Source: an uncultured Shewanella sp.
GTDB taxonomy: Bacteria > Pseudomonadota > Gammaproteobacteria > Enterobacterales > Shewanellaceae
Direction of reading: 5' to 3'
Length of the DNA: 64,000 nucleotides
Assembly: GCF_947497935.1 (NCBI RefSeq)
Contig: NZ_CANMIO010000011.1
Coordinates: 62,001 to 126,000, forward strand
Part shown: in pieces, positions 53,651 to 64,000 of the stretch
Position numbering within the stretch: the first letter of the stretch is position 1
Layout of the letters: each line of letters opens with the position of its first letter
The notes under the pieces: model-generated
What the model saw: the letters and a program-made list of their open reading frames with translations, nothing else
Database searches by the model: none
What the model was told of the DNA's origin: nothing
Program-made: the position numbers and the translations under genes

Positions 53651-55684
53651 TTATGAGCTTGTCTTTTTCCGTACAGCTGGCTTCTTCGCTGCGGCAGCTC
53701 TCTTAGTTGTTACAGCTTTATTCGTTGCTGACGCCCCCTTCTTTCCCGCATAGCGGCGCTTCTTAAAACCACCACCAGGTGATTTAACACCTTGCAACGA
53801 GGTCGGTAACTGCGCTCCAGCCTGCTCGATTAGCTGCTGCAATGATGCTAATAATGGGGCCATAAAGCTTTGGTATTTTGCCTCTTTACGGCTTATAGCA
53901 TCGAGGTTATTTTCCCAAAGCGCCGTCATATCTGGCGTTGTTGCACTCTGTGGTAAGCTGTTTATCAATCCCCTGCCCACTTCGGTGGACAAAATAGACT
54001 TACCTTGCCGAGTCAAGTAGTTACGCTTAAACAATAGCTCTATGATCCCGGCTCGAGTCGCCTCAGTACCCAGCCCATCAGTCTCCTTTAAGATTTTACG
54101 GATTTCAGAATCGGTCACATAACGACTAATCCCAGTCATGGCACTGAGTAGAGTGGCATCGGTAAAGTGTTTTGGTGGCTGAGTCTGCTTTTCCAATAAC
54201 TCACCGCGCTCACACAGCAGAACTTGGCCCTTTTTCAGTGCTGGAATATTGGCAAGATGCTCATCATCTTCGGTCTGCGACTTATCAATCGAGCTCCTGT
54301 TATCTTGTTTTTGATTGGCGGGCTGCTTAAGTAACTGCTTCCAGCCTAGCGCCGCTTCCTGTTTGGCTTTGGTTTTAAATAACCCACCAGCGATGATGAT
54401 CTCAACTTGGGTCTCTTTATAAAGATAAGCCGGATAAAACTGCATCAAGTACTGACGAGCTACCTGTAAATAAAGCTGTTTCTCGGCCTGGCTCAGAATT
54501 GATAAATTCGCGATTTTCTCGGTCGGCACTATCGCATGATGCGCATCGACTTTCTTGTCATTCCATGCCTTTGATTTAAGCTTGGCATTGGGCTCATCAC
54601 AGCCAGACACTAGCTCACTGGCTCCACTCAGTACGGCAGCAATGACACTCGGTGCTAATCCGTGTTGCTCCACAGGCAGATAGCGGCTATCTGAACGAGG
54701 GTAAGTGATCAGCTTATGTTTTTCATATAACGACTGACAGGTATCGAGTACCGACTTTGCGCTCATGCCAAAGCGCTTTGCCGCATCAATCTGCAACGCC
54801 GATAAGCTATAGGGCAAGGGTGCATTTTGTTTCTTGTCTTGAGCTGTTACCTTCTCTACTGTGCCGTTTTGGCCACTAATACGCCCGACTACGTTTTGTG
54901 CTAACCCTTTTGAGAGCACTCGTCCCTCTTCATCCATATAGGGTTGGCAGGCATCACTAGGTTGCCATTTTGCGCTAAAGCGATCCTGATTATCGGTAAC
55001 TAAGTGAGCCAACACCTCATAGAAAGGTTTAGAGACAAACTCATTAATTTCAGCATCGCGACGAACCACTAAACCCAGTACAGGAGTTTGAACTCGGCCA
55101 ACAGATAACACGCCTTGATAGCCGACTTTACGGCCTTGAATAGTATAAGCCCGGGTCATATTCATGCCGTAGAGCCAATCGGCACGAGAACGTGCCAGTG
55201 CAGAAGTCGACAATGGAATAAACTCACGGTTTGAGCGCAGTTGCCCCAGCGCTCTTTTAACCGCTTGCGGATTTAAGTCGCTTATCAATAACCTTTGTGC
55301 ATTTTGTAATTTTGCTCCCTTCACACCAAGGTGAGCAATGATCTCATCGACCAATAGCTGCCCTTCTCTATCGGGATCGCCTGCGTTAACTAGCTGACTC
55401 GCCTCTTTGACTAGACCTCTAAGCACCGCTATCTGGCCGCGCATCTTATATTTAGGCTTCATCTTCCAAGTTTCAGGCACTATTGGTAGATGCTCGAACT
55501 TCCATGACTTGTACTCTGGTGAGTAAGCATCCGGCTCAGCTTGCTCAAGCAGATGGCCTACACACCAAGAGACACAATCGCCATTGGCTGCACGAATAAA
55601 GCCCTCACCTTTTTTAAGTGGCTTAGGTAACACATCGGCAATGGCTCTACCAAGGCTTGGTTTTTCAGCAATATATAAGATCAT
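53651..55684 (-). CDS. topB: DNA topoisomerase III
   Basis: A 677-residue type IA topoisomerase. The Toprim domain contains LYIAEKPSLGRAIADVL and the metal-binding NAGDPDREGQLLVDEII near residue 100. Further motifs are RSRADWLYGMNMTRAYT, SVGRVQTPVLGLVVRRDAEI near 195, and the catalytic Tyr in KLITYPRSDSRYLP near 325. The C-terminus is a Lys/Arg/Ala-rich DNA-binding tail (GKKGASATNKAVTTKRAAAA). The ATG at 55684 is chosen over a TTG two codons upstream. It decatenates DNA during replication and recombination. Confidence 0.95.
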   Translation of the reverse strand: MILYIAEKPSLGRAIADVLPKPLKKGEGFIRAANGDCVSWCVGHLLEQAEPDAYSPEYKSWKFEHLPIVPETWKMKPKYKMRGQIAVLRGLVKEASQLVNAGDPDREGQLLVDEIIAHLGVKGAKLQNAQRLLISDLNPQAVKRALGQLRSNREFIPLSTSALARSRADWLYGMNMTRAYTIQGRKVGYQGVLSVGRVQTPVLGLVVRRDAEINEFVSKPFYEVLAHLVTDNQDRFSAKWQPSDACQPYMDEEGRVLSKGLAQNVVGRISGQNGTVEKVTAQDKKQNAPLPYSLSALQIDAAKRFGMSAKSVLDTCQSLYEKHKLITYPRSDSRYLPVEQHGLAPSVIAAVLSGASELVSGCDEPNAKLKSKAWNDKKVDAHHAIVPTEKIANLSILSQAEKQLYLQVARQYLMQFYPAYLYKETQVEIIIAGGLFKTKAKQEAALGWKQLLKQPANQKQDNRSSIDKSQTEDDEHLANIPALKKGQVLLCERGELLEKQTQPPKHFTDATLLSAMTGISRYVTDSEIRKILKETDGLGTEATRAGIIELLFKRNYLTRQGKSILSTEVGRGLINSLPQSATTPDMTALWENNLDAISRKEAKYQSFMAPLLASLQQLIEQAGAQLPTSLQGVKSPGGGFKKRRYAGKKGASATNKAVTTKRAAAAKKPAVRKKTSS

Positions 55685-55873
55685 GAACAAGAATAAGGAT
55701 TACTGTATAAATTAACAGTAACTGTACCCTGAAGCATCAAAGGGTGCAAATGAAAGCCGTCTGTCAAAAGCCATTATTAGTTACATGGCTAAGTTTTGCT
55801 CAGACTAGCAAACTTTATTAAGAACACTTCTCATTAAGAGTTTAATTATTTGCAACATACAAGGAGGGTAAAG

Positions 55874-56059
55874 ATGTTAGTAACACTCAGTAGTCAAGGC
55901 ATCAGGCTCGATAAAACCATGCTTTTTCATTTACTTCTTATCGCATCATGGCTGTTAATCATCGCTGCATTTCTTCAGTCAACTTTTCACCAGAGGCTCG
56001 TATTACTCGGCTGCGTATTGGTCTTTCTGACTAATAACAGTCCCTTAATCTTAAGTTAG
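55874..56059 (+). CDS. Putative 61-residue membrane protein
   Basis: A small protein with a soluble N-terminal stretch (MLVTLSSQGIRLDKT) and two hydrophobic helices (MLFHLLLIASWLLIIAAFL and LVLLGCVLVFLTNN). The start is fixed by an exceptionally strong AAGGAGGG Shine-Dalgarno sequence 4-11 bases before the ATG. The gene lies alone between topB and purF and shares the terminator at 56171. I do not recognise a family; inner-membrane location is inferred. Confidence 0.7.
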   Translation: MLVTLSSQGIRLDKTMLFHLLLIASWLLIIAAFLQSTFHQRLVLLGCVLVFLTNNSPLILS

Positions 56060-56170
56060 GCCATGCTTTTAACAAGGTAGCCTTTAACAAGGCGGTCTTA
56101 TCGCTTTTTATGTTCAAGTTGGATGCTAGTCTGGTTAATAAATCGACTTTAACTGCTGAGCTGTAAGTAC

Positions 56171-56198
56171 AAAAAAGCCGAGCAAGTGCTCGGCTTTT
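56171..56198. terminator. Bidirectional terminator between the small membrane protein gene and purF
   Basis: An AAAAGCCGAGC/GCTCGGCTTTT stem with an AAGT loop. On the minus strand six Ts follow it, serving purF. Confidence 0.88.
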
Positions 56199-56225
56199 AA
56201 AAATAATGACTAACTTAAGCTTGGC

Positions 56226-57740
56226 TTATGGATGACAAACGTTATGCATCTCTAAGTTAGTGCCGATATCTTTGCTACGATTCGCCTTCGCATCATCATT
56301 ACGTAACTGTGTTAAGTGATCTAAATAATCTTGATCGACATCGTTAGTCACGTATTTACCGTCAAATACTGAGGTTTCGAAACGCTTAATCGACGGATTA
56401 CCTTTACGTACGGCTTCGACCAGATCTTCAAGCGACTGGAAAATCATGCCATCGGCACCAATCAACTTAGTGATCTCTTCAACGTCACGCCCATGAGCGA
56501 TCAGTTCATTGGTGGTTGGCATATCGATACCATAAACGTTCGGGAAGCGGATCTCTGGCGCAGCAGAAGCAAAGTATACCTTCTTCGCACCTGCATCACG
56601 TGCCATCTCGATGATCTGCTCTGATGTCGTACCACGCACGATAGAGTCATCAACAAGCAATACGTTCTTACCTCTAAACTCATCGCTAATCGCGTTTAGT
56701 TTACGACGCACTGACTTCTTACGCTCTTGCTGACCCGGCATAATAAAGGTACGGCCGATATAGCGGTTTTTCACGAAGCCCTGACGGTATGGCAGATCCA
56801 TATGGCGTGCAATTTCGAGCGCGATATCACAAGAGGTTTCAGGGATCGGGATAACCACATCAATATCATGATCTTCCCATTCCTTGTTAATCTTTTCACC
56901 CAGCATGGTTCCCATGTTTACACGGCTGCTATAAACAGAAATGTTATCTATGGTTGAGTCTGGACGAGCAAAATAAACAAATTCAAAGATACATGGTGAG
57001 TAGCTTGGAGAGTGTGCGCATTGGCGAGTATAAAGCTCACCGTCAAGGGTAATGTAAACCGCTTCACCCGGTGCAACATCACGCATAAACTCGAAACCAA
57101 CCGCATCTAATGCAACGCTTTCAGATGCAATCATGTATTCGGTACCCGACGCAGTTTCATGCTTACCTAGCACTAACGGACGAATACCAAATGGGTCTCT
57201 AAAAGCAACCAGGCCTTGGCCGATGATCATGGCAGCAACCGCATAGGCACCACGAGTAATATCGTGTACCTTGCCGACGGCATTAAACACATCATCAGCG
57301 CTAAGATCATCAGTAGTTGTACGCTGCAGCTCATCGGCAAGTAAGTTAAGTAACACTTCAGAATCTGACGTGGTATTAACATGACGACGCTGCTTCACTA
57401 GACGCTCATGCAGCTCAACCGTGTTGGTCAAGTTGCCATTATGCGCTAGAGAGATACCAAAAGGAGAATTAACATAAAACGGCTGAGCTTCAGAAGCGCT
57501 AGAGCTTCCTGCCGTAGGGTAACGAACGTGACCTATGCCTGCATTGCCTTGCAGACGCTGCATATGCTTTGGTTCAAACACGTCTTTCACCAAACCATTG
57601 GCTTTACGCAGTCTAAACGCGTTGCCATCGACGGTCACAATGCCAGCAGCATCCTGTCCACGATGCTGGAGCACAGTCAGTGCATCATAAATGGTTTGAT
57701 TAACCGATGACTGGCCAACTATTCCGACAATACCACACAT
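56226..57740 (-). CDS. purF: Amidophosphoribosyltransferase
   Basis: A 504-residue enzyme of de novo purine synthesis that makes 5-phosphoribosylamine from PRPP and glutamine. The catalytic Cys follows the initiator Met ([11 protein letters not shown]). The Ntn-hydrolase glutaminase domain includes [21 protein letters not shown] and LAHNGNLTN, and the phosphoribosyltransferase site is [15 protein letters not shown] near residue 362. AGGAAG precedes the ATG. The order cvpA-purF and its link to folC and dedD matches E. coli, although there is a 100-base gap to cvpA. Confidence 0.97.
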   Translation of the reverse strand: MCGIVGIVGQSSVNQTIYDALTVLQHRGQDAAGIVTVDGNAFRLRKANGLVKDVFEPKHMQRLQGNAGIGHVRYPTAGSSSASEAQPFYVNSPFGISLAHNGNLTNTVELHERLVKQRRHVNTTSDSEVLLNLLADELQRTTTDDLSADDVFNAVGKVHDITRGAYAVAAMIIGQGLVAFRDPFGIRPLVLGKHETASGTEYMIASESVALDAVGFEFMRDVAPGEAVYITLDGELYTRQCAHSPSYSPCIFEFVYFARPDSTIDNISVYSSRVNMGTMLGEKINKEWEDHDIDVVIPIPETSCDIALEIARHMDLPYRQGFVKNRYIGRTFIMPGQQERKKSVRRKLNAISDEFRGKNVLLVDDSIVRGTTSEQIIEMARDAGAKKVYFASAAPEIRFPNVYGIDMPTTNELIAHGRDVEEITKLIGADGMIFQSLEDLVEAVRKGNPSIKRFETSVFDGKYVTNDVDQDYLDHLTQLRNDDAKANRSKDIGTNLEMHNVCHP

Positions 57741-57839
57741 GGGTAAGCTTCCTCATTGTAAGATGTTCTATTATTTAATATTTTTTGCTTTAGGCGAATA
57801 TTAATACTCGCCTAAAACTAAGTAATGCTTTAGTGCATT

Positions 57840-58328
57840 TTATATTTTGGGTACAAAGCTTGAGGTGTTTTCCAAGTAGTCAAAGAACCACTGGATCACA
57901 ACTCCAAATTCGGGCACGAGTGTAGAATCCTGCCACCAATCTGCGTTGGGTGCTCCGGTAAAAGCATCCATAAAAAACAGTAACGCGCTCACGATTAATG
58001 CACCTCTAAGGGCACCAAAACACAAGCCGAGCACTCTATCTGTTCCTGACAATCCGGTTTTAGAAACCAATTGACCTATTAGGTAATTAACGAGTGCACC
58101 GAGGATAAGCGTTGAAACGAACAAAATGGCAATAGCAACCCCATTTCGAACCATTTCGTCTTGCATCTGGGTAAGATGCATAGCGAGCTTGAGATAAAAC
58201 TGACTGGCAATAAAAAAAGCGGCAAACCAAACAACGAGAGACATGGCTTCTTTTACAAAACCACGGACCAAACTGATCAAAGTTGATAGTCCGATAACGA
58301 TAATGATGGCGTAATCAATCCAAACCAT
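57840..58328 (-). CDS. cvpA: Colicin V production protein CvpA
   Basis: A 162-residue inner-membrane protein with four helices and the family N-terminus WIDYAIIIVIGLSTLISLVRGFVKEAMSL, followed by LVSKTGLSGTDRVLGLCFGALRGALIV near residue 90. In other gammaproteobacteria CvpA contributes to envelope stress tolerance; its molecular activity is not settled. It lies between dedD and purF. Confidence 0.93.
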   Translation of the reverse strand: MVWIDYAIIIVIGLSTLISLVRGFVKEAMSLVVWFAAFFIASQFYLKLAMHLTQMQDEMVRNGVAIAILFVSTLILGALVNYLIGQLVSKTGLSGTDRVLGLCFGALRGALIVSALLFFMDAFTGAPNADWWQDSTLVPEFGVVIQWFFDYLENTSSFVPKI

Positions 58329-58443
58329 TTAAGAGGTAATCCAGCATAGGGTTTAAGACGGCGCGATTCTAACAGAGACAGAGTTATTTCTCACGCTTTC
58401 GCGGCGAAATAACTTTTTCTCAGACAAAGACAATCACAATTTA

Positions 58444-59082
58444 TTATTTTTCAACGGGATTATAGGCGATAACGCGCCCTTTCAGTTGAGTCAGTTTTTC
58501 GATATCGCTTTGCATCCGGCTCAGCTTATCTTTAGATGCGTTAGGGCCAACAAATACCTTAGTTAACTGACCGTCGACAGGTTTTGTCGGCAAGGTATAG
58601 GCGGTGAAACCTTTCTCGCGAAGGCGTTTCACTAGACCTCTAACATTAGCTGCATTATTAAAACTGCCAAGTTGAATTGTCCAGGCATCCTTTACTTTAG
58701 CTTCCGCTTTAGGTGCAGGTTTAACGACCGATTTAGTCGAGCTGACTAACTTAGGCTCCTGCTTGGTTGGCTGCCCAGCCTCTTCGGCAATATGCCAAGA
58801 GGCATCACCGGATCTATCACCATCACCGGAACCATCGGTCGATGAAATCTTATCAGCAGATAAAGAACCTTCTGTATTTGAATCATCGTTCGCACCAAGA
58901 TCGACCGTTTCAATATTCTGAGCAGGCAAGGTACTCTCTTGGATCTCGGGTCTCAGAGGAATTTCAGCAAACTGCTCTTCTTCGCGCTGTTTTTTACCAT
59001 CTAAAATATCAGGCAAAAAGATCACCCCTAATGCCACAATAACGATGACACCCACAAGACGGTTTTGAAATTGACTAGACAA
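58444..59082 (-). CDS. dedD: SPOR-domain cell-division protein DedD
   Basis: A 212-residue bitopic division protein. The N-terminus SSQFQNRLVGVIVIVALGVIFLPDILDGKK (first part) matches E. coli DedD. A disordered acidic region follows, and the C-terminal SPOR domain (AWTIQLGSFNNAANVRGLVKRL..KVFVGP) binds denuded peptidoglycan at the septum. The start is a TTG at 59080-59082, inside the end of folC, with GGGAGGGG just upstream; the open frame runs 36 codons further but that part is folC sequence in another frame. Translational coupling with folC is therefore likely. Confidence 0.9.
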   Translation of the reverse strand: MSSQFQNRLVGVIVIVALGVIFLPDILDGKKQREEEQFAEIPLRPEIQESTLPAQNIETVDLGANDDSNTEGSLSADKISSTDGSGDGDRSGDASWHIAEEAGQPTKQEPKLVSSTKSVVKPAPKAEAKVKDAWTIQLGSFNNAANVRGLVKRLREKGFTAYTLPTKPVDGQLTKVFVGPNASKDKLSRMQSDIEKLTQLKGRVIAYNPVEK

Positions 59083-60376
59083 GGTCCCCTCCCTTAAACA
59101 ACTCTTTAAAACCTGCAACTGTGTAAAATGAGCCAAATACAATAACAATATCATCGCTCTGTACTTGTGCTTTGATCGCTTGCCAAGCATCGCTCATTTT
59201 CTGATAGGTTAACGCTTCCACATCATTCGGCATCAATGCATTTAACTCTACAGCCGATGCGCCACGGGTTACGGATAAATCGCATAAAAACCACTTATCA
59301 ACATCGCTTGATAGCTCAAGCAGCACAGAGCGAGCATCTTTATCTTTTAACATGCCACAAAGTGCAAACAAACGCCCCTTCGGCATAGTTGCTAATCGAG
59401 ACTTTAAATAGCGCGCCGCATGAGGATTATGGGCTACATCCACTATTACTTTTGGTGAATCGTTCAGAATTTCTAAACGCCCCTCAAGCTGGGTGTTACC
59501 CACCGCTTTGGCAATATTCTCGGCAGATATGCTCGGGCAAAGATGCTCAAGTACCGCAATAACGGTAGCCGCATTAGGCTGGGGCAGATATGGCAGTGGC
59601 AAATGAGATAAATCGAAATGCTGACCTTTGAAATGCCAATCTTTGTCACTGCACTGATAACTAAACTCACTATCGACTCGGTAAAGCGATGCACCGACTT
59701 GGTTAGCGACATCAATCAAAGACGATGGGCACTCAGGCTCGCCTACAATTGCAGGCCGTCCTTGTCTAAATATACCCGCTTTTTCTGCGCCAACCAGCTC
59801 TCTGGTATCACCAAGGTACTCTTGATGATCAAGATCGATAGAAGTCACTACCGCAATATCAGCATCGATTAAATTGGTTGCGTCTAAACGCCCCCCTAAG
59901 CCGACCTCGAGTAACACCACATCAAGCTTGGCTGCTTTAAAGAGGTAAAGACCAGCAAGTGTTGCGTACTCAAAGAAGGTTAATGAAATCTCGGCGCGGG
60001 CAGCTTCAATGGCTTCGAATGCACCAACTAAAGCCGCATCCGTGGCATCACTGCCATTAATCCGCACGCGTTCATTGTAGTTAAGTAGATGCGGTGAACT
60101 GTATACGCCAACTGTTTTTCCTGATAACTGCAACGCAGCTTCGATCATGGCGCAGGTGGTACCTTTACCATTAGTGCCTGCAACTGTAACGATTTTGGTA
60201 TCACCTAAATGGTTCAATCCCATTCGAGTAGCGACGCTTGATACCCGTGCAAGGCCCATATCAATTTCAGTTGGATGAATCGCTAATAAGAATTCTAACC
60301 AAGTGCTTAATGCCGCTCCGGACTCCGGTGCAGCTTGCATTAATGTGTCATTTTCAATCACAAACAAGTTATCCAT
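59075..60376 (-). CDS. folC: Bifunctional dihydrofolate synthase / folylpolyglutamate synthase
   Basis: A 433-residue Mur-ligase-type enzyme adding glutamate to dihydropteroate and to folates. Motifs: VAGTNGKGTTCAMIEAAL with the P-loop near residue 68, YSSPHLLNYNERVRING near 92, LLEVGLGGRLDATNLID near 155, TSIDLDHQEYLG near 175 and VDVAHNPHAARYL near 306. The start is preceded by a hairpin and AGGGAA. It is upstream of dedD. In E. coli accD lies just before folC; here the preceding gene is truA. Confidence 0.95.
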   Translation of the reverse strand: MDNLFVIENDTLMQAAPESGAALSTWLEFLLAIHPTEIDMGLARVSSVATRMGLNHLGDTKIVTVAGTNGKGTTCAMIEAALQLSGKTVGVYSSPHLLNYNERVRINGSDATDAALVGAFEAIEAARAEISLTFFEYATLAGLYLFKAAKLDVVLLEVGLGGRLDATNLIDADIAVVTSIDLDHQEYLGDTRELVGAEKAGIFRQGRPAIVGEPECPSSLIDVANQVGASLYRVDSEFSYQCSDKDWHFKGQHFDLSHLPLPYLPQPNAATVIAVLEHLCPSISAENIAKAVGNTQLEGRLEILNDSPKVIVDVAHNPHAARYLKSRLATMPKGRLFALCGMLKDKDARSVLLELSSDVDKWFLCDLSVTRGASAVELNALMPNDVEALTYQKMSDAWQAIKAQVQSDDIVIVFGSFYTVAGFKELFKGGDLV

Positions 60377-60379
60377 TTA

Positions 60380-60396
60380 AACCGTCAAAGACGGTT
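60380..60396 (-). promoter_or_regulatory. Hairpin between the ribosome-binding site and folC start
   Basis: AACCGTC/GACGGTT with a TTT loop lies 4 bases before the folC ATG. The only purine-rich sequence, AGGGAA, is at its far side, so folding would bring it close to the start codon. A weak terminator role is another option. Confidence 0.4.
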
Positions 60397-60478
60397 CCCT
60401 ATAAACTAATTTCATTCCGAAATAGCGCTAAACCATCTAAAACCTTGCTGACTATCCATCAACACTATAAAGCTGGAC

Positions 60479-61264
60479 TTAATCCAACATGAATAGCGGA
60501 CCAAGTGACAACTTAGGCAATTGATAGCTTTCAGGGTAAGTCACGTCCACTAAATACAAGCCATTCGGTTTGGCAGTAGCAGCGGCTTTATTTCTGTCTT
60601 TAAGTGCCAACAGTTGCTCTATCCATTCAATAGGTTGATTACCTAAACCAACTTCTAATAGCGAACCGACAATGTTGCGCACCATGTGGTGCAAGAAGGC
60701 ATTAGCCTTGATGTCGACACAAATATACATGCCTTGACGGCTAACATTGACCTCGTGCACACAACGAAATGGTGTATTAGACTGGCATTGCACAGCCCTA
60801 AAACTGGTAAAGTCTTGCTCGCCAAGCAGGTATTGTGCCGCTTGATGCATCTTAGTTTCGTCGATATCACCAGGATAATGGCTGACACCGCTGCGTAAAA
60901 TGCCAGGCCGCAGTTGATGATTGTAAATCATGTAGCGGTAACGTCTTGCCGTCGCGGTGAAACGCGCATGAAATTCATCATCAACGATTTTCACCCAACG
61001 CACTGCGATATTGTCTGGCAGGTTAACATTAACGCCTAAGGTCCAAGCAGTATCTTTGCGCACGGCATTGGTCTCAAAGTGCACCACTTGCCCGGTAGCA
61101 TGAACTCCTGCATCGGTACGACCCGCACACTGCACAGCAATAGGTTCGTTGGCAACAATAGAAAGCGCTTTTTCTAATCGCTCTTGCACTGTGTCAACTT
61201 CCGCCTGACGTTGCCATCCGAAATACTGACTACCATCGTACTCTATACCTAGCGCAACCCGCAT
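60479..61264 (-). CDS. truA: tRNA pseudouridine(38-40) synthase
   Basis: A 261-residue enzyme that modifies the anticodon stem of tRNAs. It has the N-terminal [17 protein letters not shown], the catalytic Asp in [18 protein letters not shown] near residue 52, and FRAVQCQS and [19 protein letters not shown] in the C-terminal half. It follows fimV as in many Shewanella and Vibrio relatives and precedes folC. Confidence 0.95.
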   Translation of the reverse strand: MRVALGIEYDGSQYFGWQRQAEVDTVQERLEKALSIVANEPIAVQCAGRTDAGVHATGQVVHFETNAVRKDTAWTLGVNVNLPDNIAVRWVKIVDDEFHARFTATARRYRYMIYNHQLRPGILRSGVSHYPGDIDETKMHQAAQYLLGEQDFTSFRAVQCQSNTPFRCVHEVNVSRQGMYICVDIKANAFLHHMVRNIVGSLLEVGLGNQPIEWIEQLLALKDRNKAAATAKPNGLYLVDVTYPESYQLPKLSLGPLFMLD

Positions 61265-61390
61265 CCCACACCTCTATAACTCGGTTAAACTGTTATTCGA
61301 CTGCCAGTGTTTTTAAGGCTAGGCAATCGGATAAACAAAATCTTTTAATAGCCGGCGATTCTAGCATACTCAAGCCAAACGATAAGTATA

Positions 61391-61417
61391 AAAAAGGCGC
61401 CAAAGGCGCCGTTTTTA
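61391..61417 (-). terminator. Terminator of fimV
   Basis: A GGCGCC/GGCGCC stem with an AAA loop and flanking A/T-runs, 11 bases after the fimV stop on the minus strand. Confidence 0.88.
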
Positions 61418-61427
61418 GTTGAGGTAT

Positions 61428-64000
<2,573 letters not shown>

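Overview
The window looks like chromosomal DNA of a marine Shewanella-type gammaproteobacterium. The reasons are the moderately low GC content, Shewanella-like gene content (VolA/Pla-1-type lipase, multihaem cytochrome, FimV/HubP polar protein, several chemoreceptors), and neighbourhoods shared with Escherichia coli: ackA-pta, folX-yfcH, tesA/ybbA-ybbP, sohB..yciK..rluB..yciO-rnm, and fimV-truA..folC-dedD-cvpA-purF. No species call is attempted. No rRNA, tRNA, IS element, prophage or CRISPR array was seen.

Layout. 1-3.7 kb: acetate kinase and phosphotransacetylase. 3.8-6.4 kb: gene-poor, with two small envelope proteins, a decayed gene remnant, a cluster of DnaA-box-like motifs and a previously easy-to-miss 32-codon gene. 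6.4-15 kb: rRNA methyltransferase-like protein, AI-2E-family exporter, folX, yfcH, the ybbAP exporter divergent from tesA, and a DUF481 outer-membrane protein. 15.3-20.3 kb: an accessory block with a beta-helix protein fused to a dihaem domain, a stand-alone paralogue of that dihaem domain, and an AraC-type regulator. 20.5-23.8 kb: an unusual DapA-family aldolase, a palindrome-rich repeat element, and three integron gene cassettes with recognisable attC sites but no integrase. 23.9-32.6 kb: sohB, a surface lipase, yciK, rluB-scpB-scpA, yciO-rnm. 33-42.5 kb: pentaheme cytochrome, yciB-yciI-xthA, chemoreceptor, DUF1097 membrane protein, gloC, S33 peptidase, DUF4250 protein. 42.5-53.6 kb: a probable alpha-galactoside locus (galT-galK, LysR regulator, chemoreceptor, GH97 enzyme, six-hairpin glycosidase, MelR-like regulator). 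53.6-64 kb: topB, a small membrane protein, purF, cvpA, dedD, folC, truA and the 3' part of fimV.

The strongest unusual signals are the integrase-less cassette cluster at 22.2-23.8 kb, whose cassette boundaries can be read from complementary core sites, and the beta-helix/dihaem fusion with its neighbouring paralogue at 15.3-19.3 kb. Both lie in the same accessory stretch. Additional points are tandem 132-bp repeats in fimV, long perfect hairpins without T-tracts at several gene ends, and the absence of accD between truA and folC.
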